From positions 1 through 50,131 of the forward strand of contig JAFSKF010000051.1 of the NCBI GenBank assembly GCA_017449065.1: a stretch of DNA of 50,131 bases. The letters are read 5' to 3'. The notes below the pieces were generated by a model that had not been told where the DNA came from, made no database searches, and saw nothing but the letters and a program-made list of their open reading frames with translations. Origin of the DNA: Bacteroidales bacterium (GTDB taxonomy: Bacteria; Bacteroidota; Bacteroidia; Bacteroidales; UBA3663). A program made the position numbers and the translations under genes. Shown in pieces: positions 28,602-36,504 of this stretch; positions within the stretch are counted from its first letter, which is position 1; each line of letters opens with the position of its first letter.

Positions 28602-29106
28602 AAAAAATATATACTGTAGTTTGGATAAAGTCCGATTGATAAATATGATTTTTGCAAAATTTGCGAGTGCAAAGATAAAATCATTTTTTCGGATTTCCAA
28701 ATGTAAATATTTGCAACTGGAAATGACAGTTTTTCGTAAGTCTCTGATTTTTAGTAAAAAATTCTCTTCAAAGTCGGGTCGTCTTCTTTTTTGGCGCTAA
28801 TAAATGATGACGCTGTTGAAAAATAAGAAGTTACGGATGAAATGGCCTTTTCCGACAAAAGTTATCAACATTTTTTTTTGTCTTTTCTGAAATTCCGTTT
28901 CTCGTTGAATAATCGTAATTTAGATTGTTGAAAAGTCGATAATAATTTTTTTAATCCGATTTAAATTATCGAATTTTTCGGGGTAAAAACAAATTCGCAC
29001 CCAATTCGATAATTTTTGACGAAAAAGGGTGCGAAAAACTGTTGATAACTGTAGAAAAACGGGCGAAACTTATATTGGTTCCCACCCTCTCAACATAGCG
29101 AACCAG
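28602..29106. other. Candidate chromosomal origin (oriC) upstream of dnaA
   Basis: A 505-bp, strongly AT-rich gene-free stretch. Two TTATCAACA sites, one mismatch from the E. coli-type DnaA box TTATCCACA, lie at 28862-28870 (+) and 29040-29048 (-). Two weaker TTTTCAACA sites lie at 28814-28822 (-) and 28926-28934 (-). Between them are AT-only tracts and an inverted pair TTATCGAAT (28966-28974) / ATTCGATAA (29004-29012), which could be the unwinding element. The dnaA promoter is at the left edge. Origin function is inferred. Confidence 0.55.
28670..28700 (-). promoter_or_regulatory. dnaA promoter
   Basis: Minus-strand -7 TATCTTTG (28670-28677) with -33 TTG (28698-28700), 20 bp apart, about 70 bp before the dnaA start. 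Confidence 0.65.
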
Positions 29107-29484
29107 TCAAGGCTGGCAGTGCCTGTTCTTCTTATTCACATTCAGTGGCGTGCTCTTCGGGAAAGCGATGCTGTAGGCGCTGTCGAGGGCTTTCAGGTCG
29201 ATTTTGTAGTAGCTGATGCCTAACTTCACCGACACGATGGCACGGAGCAGTTCGCGGTGTTTGCGAGGGTACAAAGACGGCAGCGGAAGCTCGTCCCAGC
29301 CTGCCTGATTACAGCGGCTACATACTTCCCAGATAAAGTCATCGTTGGCCTCAATGCCGAACCACGACTTCAATACGCGACGGATGCAGAAGCGCTTATA
29401 CTGACCTCCGAGGAGGCACCTTGTGCGCTCCAGCCGAAGCCAGAGCTGCACAAAGCATTCTTGGTTGTTCTCTGTACGAATCAT
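29107..29484 (-). CDS. Hypothetical protein next to the BT4734-like gene
   Basis: A 125-residue basic protein, start MIRTENNQECFVQLWLRL. It contains Cys residues at several places (RCLLGGQYKRFC, EVCSRCNQAGW) and a positively charged end (NVNKKNRHCQP). I do not recognise a family. It follows the DUF3987 gene on the same strand with 85 bp between, so it may be part of the same accessory unit. The gap carries TGACC repeats. A structural or nucleic-acid role is only a guess. Confidence 0.55.
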   Translation of the reverse strand: MIRTENNQECFVQLWLRLERTRCLLGGQYKRFCIRRVLKSWFGIEANDDFIWEVCSRCNQAGWDELPLPSLYPRKHRELLRAIVSVKLGISYYKIDLKALDSAYSIAFPKSTPLNVNKKNRHCQP

Positions 29485-29515
29485 AGTTTCAAGTTTTAGA
29501 TTTCAGGTTTCAAAT

Positions 29516-29550
29516 CGATTTTGACCAAAATGACCATGACCAAATGACCA
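29516..29550. repeat. TGACC direct repeats
   Basis: Four TGACC copies at 29522, 29531, 29537 and 29545 in the gap before the unknown 29107 gene. The neighbouring TTTCAGGTTTCAA (29501-29513) recurs inverted at 49488-49500 next to the same kind of repeats. Confidence 0.6.
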
Positions 29551-29569
29551 CAACCTGAAACATGAACCA

Positions 29570-31954
29570 TCATTTTATTACTTTCCTGTACCTTCCCCCG
29601 TCGGCGAGAACGACCAGCCCCTGTTTGCGCCAGTTTTTCAGCATCTGCCTTACGGTGTTGTGGGTGGCCTTTGCGCCCTTGACGGTCATCGCGTGCTGCA
29701 TAGCCTGCTCGAAGGTGAACTGCACGTCCAGCCGCTCGTAGATGGTGTCGTTCTTGCCGCGCTTCAGCCGCTCGCTACCGGGATAGCCGGCATAGTCGCG
29801 ACTGTTGAAGGCTGCCTCGATGCGGTCGCGGAAGAAGTAGAGCGCGGTTTCCAGAAGATAGTCGGCAAGCAGGTCGTAGGTTTCAAGCAGTTGCGGCGTC
29901 TGCACTTTCAGAAGCATCTCTTTCCACAGGTCGGGATGCTGTTTCAGTTGCGCCTCTGCGCCGCTCAGGCCATGCTTCTGAATCAATCCCTCGCACACCC
30001 GGCAGAGCATCAGGCAGCACGTCATCCTTTGTGCTGTCACACAGACGCGCATACGCTGGCGGGCTCGCGTCTTGTCGTCGTTCTTCATCGTTTCCAGGCG
30101 GATTCTCTCCACCCACTCGCGGCCTTTCTGTTCGAGCTTCGGCAGCACCACTTCGCCCTGCATCAGCGGCAGCAAGTGGGCCACCTGTTGGATGCGTTCC
30201 GCCTGTCGCTCGGTCAACACGTATGGCTTGTCCACCAAGGGTGCAAACGTATTGTCGGGTGTACGCGCCACGGCTATGCGGCTCTGAAAGCCGTCGGTAT
30301 AGTTGCTTACGACGCGATAGAGTGCATCGGGTGTGCCGCACATGGTGACGTTCCACAGCAGCTTGTCGATATGCACGTTCACGGCATCGGCCGAGCGTGC
30401 CTCGCGGTCGTAGCGGGTGCCGTCGTAGCTCTGGCGCAGCATCACCGAAAAGTCGCTCATCGCCGACTTCCACTTCTGCGCCACCGTATCGGCCTCGGGC
30501 GTGAACGAGAAGGCGTGCTTGCCCTCGGTGTTGGCCAGACGTTCCGCCAGGTTCGCCACCGTGTTGTTCAGGGTCAGGAAGCGCACGGGCAGTTTGGGTT
30601 CCTCGGGCTGTTCCTTCTTGTTCTTCGCCGCCCGCTTCTTGGCGCGCCACTCGTCCTCCTGCTGCTGGTACATCTTGTCCAGCGCCTTCACTTCGCTCAT
30701 CCAGGCATCCACCACGGGGTCGATGCTTCCCTTGCCCGAGGCGAAGTCGCCCGCAATGTAGCTGATGAGGTTGAGGCCCTTCTTCTGTCCGTGCACATCG
30801 AGCACCACGCCCGTTGCCAAAGCGCCGATGGCGGGACAGATGGCGGTCACCACGGGCATCGAAAGCTGCGGACCTGCGGCATCGATGGAATCGCGGATGC
30901 CCTGCGGCAGTTTGTGCGCCGAGAGCCGGGCGTTGAAGGCCGAGAACATTTCCTCTTGCGTGTCGGACGGTTCGCAGCCTTCGGCTTTCGTTCCCTTGCG
31001 TTGCAGTTCGCCGAGCACGTCCCTGAGCCGCTTGGGCATCTGCGTGCGCTTCTCGCTGAGTGCCGAATCGATGCACTTCATCTTCTGCGTTTCCGAAAAT
31101 CCGTCGTAGCAGGGGATGACCTGATTCATCAGTTCGCGGTCGAAGCCGCAGATGTGGCGCAGGTTCACCGCCAGTTCGAAGGTCAGCACGTCGCGGTTCG
31201 TCTTCACCGGTTCCTTGCCTTCGTTATAGAGTTCCCACCATTTGCGGATAATGTCCGAATAGGGGATGCCGTTGTAATCTTTTTCTGAACACAGGTTTTC
31301 TTCTTTTTTCGGACACGGACTACTCGGATTTGACGGTTTTTCTTTTGAGCACCCTCCAGTCTTATCCGTTGAATCTGAGTTCGTTTCGCTCTCGGTAATA
31401 TCGAAGATGGAATCATCGAGGTAAATCAGATCCTCCTCGCTGGCTGTCGTGGTGAAAAACACGCGGGTGATGTCCTTGGCTCCGTCGTCATACTTCACGC
31501 CGAGCACTTCCGACGCCCATTGCAGGTTCTCTTCCTGCGAAAGTTCCGGCCTTCTGCGGAACACCAGATGATAGCCTTTCGAAGCCGAACGTTCGAGCAG
31601 GAGCAGCCCCAGTTCCTCTTTCTTTTGGAGCACAATCTGCGGCACACCGGCCATTTTTTCGGCCTTCCACCGGTTCTTTTCCTCGTCCGACAGATTCTTG
31701 GGCGCCACGAAATCGATGTCCATACCCACCGAGGTGCTCCTTCGGGCAGAGCCTTTCAGCGTGCCGTCTTCGTTGGGCAGGCACGAATAGTTCATCTGCA
31801 CCAGTCGGTTTTTCAGTTGGGCACCTTTCTCGCGTATGGATTTCACGATGTTCTGCTGCTGCTTCGAATCGCGCAGCGCCACATATTCCTCTCTCGTGAG
31901 GACGGGGCGCATCATCTTCGCCCCATCCTTATAGTATATTACATGGACACTCAT
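29570..31954 (-). CDS. BT4734-like N-terminal domain / DUF3987 primase-helicase-like protein
   Basis: A 794-residue protein. Residues ~40-170 (SVGMDIDFVAPKNLS, SASKGYHLVFRRR) match the BT4734-like (formerly VirE N-terminal) domain, and about 330-740 match DUF3987 with ISYIAGDFASGKGSIDPVVD as a P-loop-like stretch. A helix-turn-helix-like end (ATHNTVRQMLKNWRKQGLV) closes it. Such proteins occur in Bacteroidales accessory regions together with HU-like proteins and phage lysis-type amidases, and resemble archaeo-eukaryotic primase/helicase modules of mobile elements. Function is not established. It lies close to the candidate origin. Confidence 0.75.
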   Translation of the reverse strand: MSVHVIYYKDGAKMMRPVLTREEYVALRDSKQQQNIVKSIREKGAQLKNRLVQMNYSCLPNEDGTLKGSARRSTSVGMDIDFVAPKNLSDEEKNRWKAEKMAGVPQIVLQKKEELGLLLLERSASKGYHLVFRRRPELSQEENLQWASEVLGVKYDDGAKDITRVFFTTTASEEDLIYLDDSIFDITESETNSDSTDKTGGCSKEKPSNPSSPCPKKEENLCSEKDYNGIPYSDIIRKWWELYNEGKEPVKTNRDVLTFELAVNLRHICGFDRELMNQVIPCYDGFSETQKMKCIDSALSEKRTQMPKRLRDVLGELQRKGTKAEGCEPSDTQEEMFSAFNARLSAHKLPQGIRDSIDAAGPQLSMPVVTAICPAIGALATGVVLDVHGQKKGLNLISYIAGDFASGKGSIDPVVDAWMSEVKALDKMYQQQEDEWRAKKRAAKNKKEQPEEPKLPVRFLTLNNTVANLAERLANTEGKHAFSFTPEADTVAQKWKSAMSDFSVMLRQSYDGTRYDREARSADAVNVHIDKLLWNVTMCGTPDALYRVVSNYTDGFQSRIAVARTPDNTFAPLVDKPYVLTERQAERIQQVAHLLPLMQGEVVLPKLEQKGREWVERIRLETMKNDDKTRARQRMRVCVTAQRMTCCLMLCRVCEGLIQKHGLSGAEAQLKQHPDLWKEMLLKVQTPQLLETYDLLADYLLETALYFFRDRIEAAFNSRDYAGYPGSERLKRGKNDTIYERLDVQFTFEQAMQHAMTVKGAKATHNTVRQMLKNWRKQGLVVLADGGRYRKVIK

Positions 31955-31969
31955 AAGTAATTCTTACTT

Positions 31970-32011
31970 AATTACAAATTACAGATTACAAATTACTAAT
32001 TACTAATTACC
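31970..32011. repeat. Six tandem 7-bp AATTACN repeats
   Basis: Six heptamers in a row (AATTACA, AATTACA, GATTACA, AATTACT, AATTACT, AATTACC) between the BRO gene and the DUF3987 gene, about 15-57 bp upstream of the DUF3987 start codon. Copy changes would shift promoter spacing by 7 bp. Confidence 0.85.
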
Positions 32012-32018
32012 TTACAAA

Positions 32019-32693
32019 TTACGGATTACCTTGGTTGTCAAACACTTCGTGAAGGAATTTCCTTCCGGCTTCAGTCCACACCAGGTAGGTTTCGGTGTGC
32101 ACCCTGCCAAGACGGTTCCTGCGGTGCCACGTCCGGCCTTTGCCATATCCTGCGCGGGCATAGTCGGCATAGAGCATATACTGGCCGCTTTGCCAATAGA
32201 CGATGCGCAGAGCTACGAGCCAGCGATAGAGTTCCGAGGCAGTCATCGACATCTCTTTGGCCACCTGCGTCGTTGTCAGGCAATCCACGCTCAGCAGCAC
32301 CTCGTCGGCATATTCGGCCTTCGCGCCCAGCAGTTTCAGCCCTTTCGGTGCCAGCTCGTAGCAGCCCGTCTGCCTGATGGCCGGCAGCACCTCCGACGTC
32401 ACCCAGCGCTTGAAGGCTTTCGCCTGCTCCAGCTTCGAAGAGAGGATGAGCGAGTAGAGCCCCGACTCGTTGATGAGGATCATCGTCTGATTTCTGCCGA
32501 TGGCGTCACGAATCGTTACCCCATCCGTCTTATCCTCTGCCTCCACATGGTCTTGTATTGCCTTGCGTGTGTTAGCATATCCCAGCGCCTGTGCCACGTC
32601 TTTGCCTACGAAGAATGTTTCACCCGTCATGTTGGTCATCGTGCGGATTTCTCCGAAAATTTCGTTTCTGAAAATTTGAATGTCTGTTTTCAT
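32019..32693 (-). CDS. BRO-family phage antirepressor
   Basis: A 224-residue protein starting MKTDIQIFRNEIFGEIR. The N-terminal BRO domain is clear: GETFFVGKDVAQALGYANTRKAI and the INESGLYSLILSSKLEQAKAFKRWV block. The C-terminal half (TTTQVAKEMSMTASELYRWL ... TWHRRNRLG) resembles the KilA-C/ANT domain of phage antirepressors. It likely binds DNA and modulates a repressor. No phage structural or integrase gene is nearby, so it is probably a relic or a part of the accessory island. A start 15 codons upstream is possible but less family-like. Confidence 0.88.
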   Translation of the reverse strand: MKTDIQIFRNEIFGEIRTMTNMTGETFFVGKDVAQALGYANTRKAIQDHVEAEDKTDGVTIRDAIGRNQTMILINESGLYSLILSSKLEQAKAFKRWVTSEVLPAIRQTGCYELAPKGLKLLGAKAEYADEVLLSVDCLTTTQVAKEMSMTASELYRWLVALRIVYWQSGQYMLYADYARAGYGKGRTWHRRNRLGRVHTETYLVWTEAGRKFLHEVFDNQGNP

Positions 32694-32800
32694 TGTTCTG
32701 AATTGTTTTGCGAGAAGAAGGTCAGATTCTTTGCGCATTTACCCGGGAACATCCTCCTCACTTCAACTCAGGTTAAAAAATCTTTGTCGGATTGACGGTG

Positions 32801-32808
32801 CAAAGATA
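32801..32808 (-). promoter_or_regulatory. Probable -7 box of the BRO gene
   Basis: Minus-strand TATCTTTG about 108 bp upstream of the BRO start. No well-spaced -33 TTG is seen, so regulation may depend on an activator. Confidence 0.4.
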
Positions 32809-32829
32809 GGGCAAATAAAACACAAAAAT

Positions 32830-32866
32830 CCCCTATATAGGGCCTATCATAGGGGCTATATAGGGG
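32830..32866. terminator. 37-bp nested palindrome between BRO and the 32896 gene
   Basis: Outer arms CCCCTATATAG (32830-32840) and CTATATAGGGG (32856-32866) are perfect complements; inside, CCTAT and ATAGG pair around one C. On the minus strand it is followed by ATTTTTGTGTTTT, so it can terminate the 34517-32896 operon. It also sits upstream of the BRO promoter and could be an operator. Confidence 0.6.
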
Positions 32867-32895
32867 AAAGAAACGCTGGTTATCAGCGGGTTATG

Positions 32896-33492
32896 TTAAT
32901 CCTCGAATATCTTATCTATTTCCTTCGAACGCGATGGAGTACTGCCGGTTTCTTGCATATCCCATTTCTCTTGGGCAAGATTGCTGATACCCCATTGCTG
33001 CTCGAATGTTTTCCATTTTGATTTGATGCCGAGTCGGTCGGCAAACAGCTCGGCAATATACATCGCCTGCTTGCGTGTTGTGTCTGGCATCAGGGCGCAT
33101 TTGGCATCTACGAATCCAGCTTTCTCCAATCGTAGCCAATACTTCCTGGCTTCGTCTGCTTCCAGTTTCGTATTCTTTGTCGTGGTCATCAACCGTTCCA
33201 TCCACTCCATCGACAGCATGCCAATGACCTGAATCTTCAGTTTGGGCAGCGACAGCTCGGCTATCTCCCAGACCTCTGTGACCACAGGTTCCACCTGATG
33301 CTGGTATATCTCCCAGTATTCGTATGTCTCACCATTCCCGATTCTTCGCAGGGCTTCGTCGCGATGGGTACTCACATCTGCCGCCGATGCTTCCTGTAGC
33401 TGCTGCCGCTGAGAGAGCCAGGCCTCGTCTTGCTTCAGAATCGAAAGCCATTCCAAGGGAGAGCCATAATCCTTGCGATTACTGCTCATCAT
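32896..33492 (-). CDS. Hypothetical protein, second gene of an unknown pair
   Basis: A 198-residue soluble protein starting MMSSNRKDYGSPLEWLSIL; this start overlaps the stop of the preceding gene (ATGA type), which decides it over the longer frame. It is mainly helical, Glu/Lys/Trp-rich, with EARKYWLRLEKAGFVDAKC suggesting a helix-turn-helix-like segment, and ends SKEIDKIFED. I do not recognise a family. Translation is coupled to the 342-residue protein upstream. Confidence 0.6.
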   Translation of the reverse strand: MMSSNRKDYGSPLEWLSILKQDEAWLSQRQQLQEASAADVSTHRDEALRRIGNGETYEYWEIYQHQVEPVVTEVWEIAELSLPKLKIQVIGMLSMEWMERLMTTTKNTKLEADEARKYWLRLEKAGFVDAKCALMPDTTRKQAMYIAELFADRLGIKSKWKTFEQQWGISNLAQEKWDMQETGSTPSRSKEIDKIFED

Positions 33493-34517
33493 AGGGCTTC
33501 GTCCTCCTCGCGCCACCAGCCTCGACCGCACAGTTCGGCATGGGCCATCAGATAGCTGAACTCCAGCGAATCGTCACTCACCCAGCCCGTGGCCAGATAC
33601 TGCGAGCGCACCTCGCGCACTTTCTCGGCAAAACGCCCCAACACCTCCTTCGCCTTGCGGCGCACCGACTCCGGCTGCTGGCTCCACAGAGAGGAATCCG
33701 GGTCAAAGCCCTTGAGCATCAGTCTCCTATATACATTCGCGTCCATATACTCATAAAGCGCCTGCGCGGCTGCGAGCACCCCCTTGTCAAACTGTCGGGG
33801 CACCACGCCGTAGATCTCGTCGTGCAGTTTCACCAGGTCGGGCCTCAACTTCAACCTGCGTCCCCGCTGCCAGTGCCGCTCTATCTGGAGCAGCGCGTCG
33901 AGGATGATGCGCACATAGTTGCGAGGCGGTATTTGGGTGTCCGTCGGCCGGCGCACCAGTTCGCCATACTCCATCGAGAACAGCTCAGCCAACCCGTCCT
34001 GTGCCGGCATATAGTGCCAACCTTCATACACCCCGATGGCACGTTTCTTCACAATGTAAGCCGTGTGCATCGCTATGTGGTCATGCGGCGTTGTGGTGAG
34101 CCATTCCACCAGTTGCTTGTTCGACACCCACAGGTCGTTCTTCCTGATGCCCAGGGCCTCCTTCACATCGAACATAAAGTGCAGGCTCAGGTCGTGGCAC
34201 AGCCCTGCAATTTCCAGAATCAGCCGCAGTCGGCTCATCTCCCTGTCTGTCAGCGTCTGCTGTCCAGCCGGCGACAGCAGCGGGTCATCCTCATACATCG
34301 GATTCCTGCCCTCGTCTGCCGTCCAAAACTCATCCGACAGATACATCCCAAGCATCTCCGACCCAATCTCCTGGGTCAGCAGCCGCTCCACCTGTGCAAG
34401 CCTGAACGTCCTGCGCTCGTCACCCTCCAGCCGGCTTGCCTTATCGAGACCAGCTTCACGGAAGTATTTTCTTTCTATCAATGCCAGTAGCTCCCTGGCG
34501 GTCTTTTTCTGCGTCAT
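33489..34517 (-). CDS. Hypothetical protein, first gene of an unknown pair
   Basis: A 342-residue soluble, mostly helical protein starting MTQKKTARELLALIERKYF. Notable segments are GLCHDLSLHFMFDVKEALG, EWLTTTPHDHIAMHTAYIV (His-rich) and a C-terminal region SLEFSYLMAHAELCGRGWW. No domain is recognised; no membrane segment or signal peptide is visible. It lies 45 bp after the AlbA_2 gene and overlaps the next gene, so the pair is probably one functional unit in this accessory region. Confidence 0.6.
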   Translation of the reverse strand: MTQKKTARELLALIERKYFREAGLDKASRLEGDERRTFRLAQVERLLTQEIGSEMLGMYLSDEFWTADEGRNPMYEDDPLLSPAGQQTLTDREMSRLRLILEIAGLCHDLSLHFMFDVKEALGIRKNDLWVSNKQLVEWLTTTPHDHIAMHTAYIVKKRAIGVYEGWHYMPAQDGLAELFSMEYGELVRRPTDTQIPPRNYVRIILDALLQIERHWQRGRRLKLRPDLVKLHDEIYGVVPRQFDKGVLAAAQALYEYMDANVYRRLMLKGFDPDSSLWSQQPESVRRKAKEVLGRFAEKVREVRSQYLATGWVSDDSLEFSYLMAHAELCGRGWWREEDEAL

Positions 34518-34562
34518 AGTTCGTATTGAAAAACAATATACTGCTATAAATCCTGTCTGCTA

Positions 34563-36050
34563 CTACTCTCCTGTGTCCAATAGCTTCAGCACTTCCAATC
34601 CTAACTCTGTCAGATAGTATTTCTGCTGGGGATGGCGAGGATTGTCTGGATGGGTCATAGAAACCAAGCCTGCTTCTATAGACGGATATATGAACTGTTT
34701 CCTGAACAGTTGTAAACTTTTGGGTGACAAGCTAGTGACAAGCTGAAGTTCCGAAGCAGTCTTTTTCTTTTCTTTAATACTCAGCATCAATGATTTAACT
34801 TGTGGTGACAAGTTAGTGACAAGTTCAGTGACAAGTTGGTGACCTGTTGGAGAACAGTTCGTCTCTTCTTCGTCCTTCACAACCACGCTGAAAGCTGTCA
34901 GATAACTGACGTTGAACACGGCCTCAGGGTTCTCATTTGAACGCAGCAAATCTTGCACTTCGCCGATGCCGTGATTGAACATATTCACATAGTTCAGCGT
35001 CTTCATCATCCCCGCCACTACGCTGTTGCGATAGTCGTTCACGTGCGGGAAGTTCTCGGGTCTTGCCTGTCCGTAGAGGCCGCCTGGGTTCATTATCTCG
35101 ATGTGATTGTCGTACTGATACAGTCGTGTGGGCATGTTCGCCTGATAGTCGCGATGCATCACAGCGTTCATCATCAGTTCGCGCAATGCCTTGTAGGGGT
35201 AGTTCAGCACATCCTTTTCCCTCAGGATGCTAATGGGTACAGGTCGCTTCGTGATGATACCGTCGCGGATGAAGTTCTCGAGTTCCGGGAGAATCTTGTA
35301 CAGGCAGCCCTCGAAACGCCGCTCGTTCAGTATTGCGCCGCCGTTGGTGCTACCCTTGAAGTGCACATACTGAATGTATGCTCCCGGCATGAAATACTTC
35401 GGATTGCGTCCGAACATGATGAGTGCCGCGTAGGTCGGACAATCCCACTGTATGTTGAACAGGTGCAGCGACGCCAACTGCTCTTTCAGCGGTCGCTTGT
35501 CGCCAGCCAGCGTCTCCTCATCGATGGCCTTAGGCATATATTCCTTAACGATGGTATCCACGTCTATATCATCCAATCGCGCTTCCCGACAGGGACGGGT
35601 GTCGAATGTGGGAAGGCTTGCCGCACAACGTTCTGCCAAAATACGTTCCTCTTCTGCACTGGCGATGTCCCTACGTGGTCCTATGCGGATGAACGTTCGA
35701 CCACGGTAGCGCACAGGCGTATCAAACGACGGCGTTACTTCTACCACCAGCACATCACCTTCCTCCGTCACAACCTTCTCTGTGCTCATCACTGGCAGAG
35801 GCAGGATGTTGCCATCAGAGCGAATACCGCTGATTTTCTTCATCAGCGCATCGTCCACCTTCAAGCCGCCTATCTGTCCGTTGTTCTTCACGCCAATCAG
35901 CAGATAGCCTTTCTTCCGCGAGCCTGTCATATCGTTAGCAAAAGCACAGATGGCTTCCTGAAACTTATCCATGTCGCCCGTCGAAACGGTCAACTCGATA
36001 CGGGAGTTCTCATCGATGGCTATTATCTCACGTAGTTCTTCTTGCGTCAT
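34563..36050 (-). CDS. AlbA_2 / ATP-binding transcriptional regulator-like protein
   Basis: A 495-residue protein. The AlbA_2 (Schlafen AlbA) domain covers about 10-130, with RIELTVSTGDMDKFQEAICAF and GYLLIGVKNNGQIGG. Residues ~265-380 resemble the HATPase_c_4 domain of RecG-like regulators: ALRELMMNAVMHRDYQ and the GGLYGQARPEN region. The end is a winged-helix-like segment. Such proteins bind nucleic acid and ATP, and some belong to defence islands or act as regulators; the role here is unknown. It has its own promoter and lies between the unknown gene pair and the BREX operon. Confidence 0.85.
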   Translation of the reverse strand: MTQEELREIIAIDENSRIELTVSTGDMDKFQEAICAFANDMTGSRKKGYLLIGVKNNGQIGGLKVDDALMKKISGIRSDGNILPLPVMSTEKVVTEEGDVLVVEVTPSFDTPVRYRGRTFIRIGPRRDIASAEEERILAERCAASLPTFDTRPCREARLDDIDVDTIVKEYMPKAIDEETLAGDKRPLKEQLASLHLFNIQWDCPTYAALIMFGRNPKYFMPGAYIQYVHFKGSTNGGAILNERRFEGCLYKILPELENFIRDGIITKRPVPISILREKDVLNYPYKALRELMMNAVMHRDYQANMPTRLYQYDNHIEIMNPGGLYGQARPENFPHVNDYRNSVVAGMMKTLNYVNMFNHGIGEVQDLLRSNENPEAVFNVSYLTAFSVVVKDEEETNCSPTGHQLVTELVTNLSPQVKSLMLSIKEKKKTASELQLVTSLSPKSLQLFRKQFIYPSIEAGLVSMTHPDNPRHPQQKYYLTELGLEVLKLLDTGE

Positions 36051-36175
36051 ATCTATTATAACGTTTTATTCAGTTCTTTTTTCTTTAGTCATATACTTTA
36101 TCTTTGGCTTATTCTAAATTGCAATATCCGTCACCGACATTGTTATTGCAGTTCAGAAAATAGATAATCCCGCCG

Positions 36176-36206
36176 CAAAGATACGAACCAATTTGCGAAA
36201 TTCCAA
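36176..36206 (-). promoter_or_regulatory. Promoter of the AlbA_2 protein gene
   Basis: Minus-strand -7 TATCTTTG (36176-36183) with -33 TTG (36204-36206), 20 bp apart, giving a leader of about 115 nt. Confidence 0.65.
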
Positions 36207-36272
36207 ATTTTCTTTCCGAAATCGCCGTTTCAGGTGCAAATAACGGAGATTTCGGGATGTTTCTTGATAAAC

Positions 36273-36350
36273 GCCACGAAGTGGCAACCGCTATGGGCGC
36301 CCATAGCCCAAGGCACCGCCCTGGGTACAGATACGGTTAGGAGGTACGTC
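36273..36350. repeat. Cluster of short hairpins, REP-like intergenic element
   Basis: In order: GCCAC-GAA-GTGGC (36273-36285); the perfect 16-bp palindrome CTATGGGCGCCCATAG (36291-36306); CCCAAGGC-ACC-GCCCTGGG (36307-36325); and an AGGA/TCCT pair after it. GC-rich in an AT-rich gap of about 430 bp (36051-36504) that otherwise holds the AlbA_2 promoter and no gene. Likely a mobile or REP-type element at the end of the BREX operon. Confidence 0.6.
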
Positions 36351-36504
36351 CTGAAGGGGCAAAAGCGTCAAGCTAAGGTCGAAAACAAGAGATAACAAAT
36401 GGTTTTGTACTCGTCATTCAAGAACTATAGAAATAACATTCCTTGTGCCTTCTAAAGTGGTAGATATATATAAATCACATATTTAATAGATAAAAAATAG
36501 GATT

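Noticed and set aside
29660..31288. 542-codon frame opposite the DUF3987 gene
   Set aside because: Low-complexity His/Leu/Arg composition typical of an antisense shadow.
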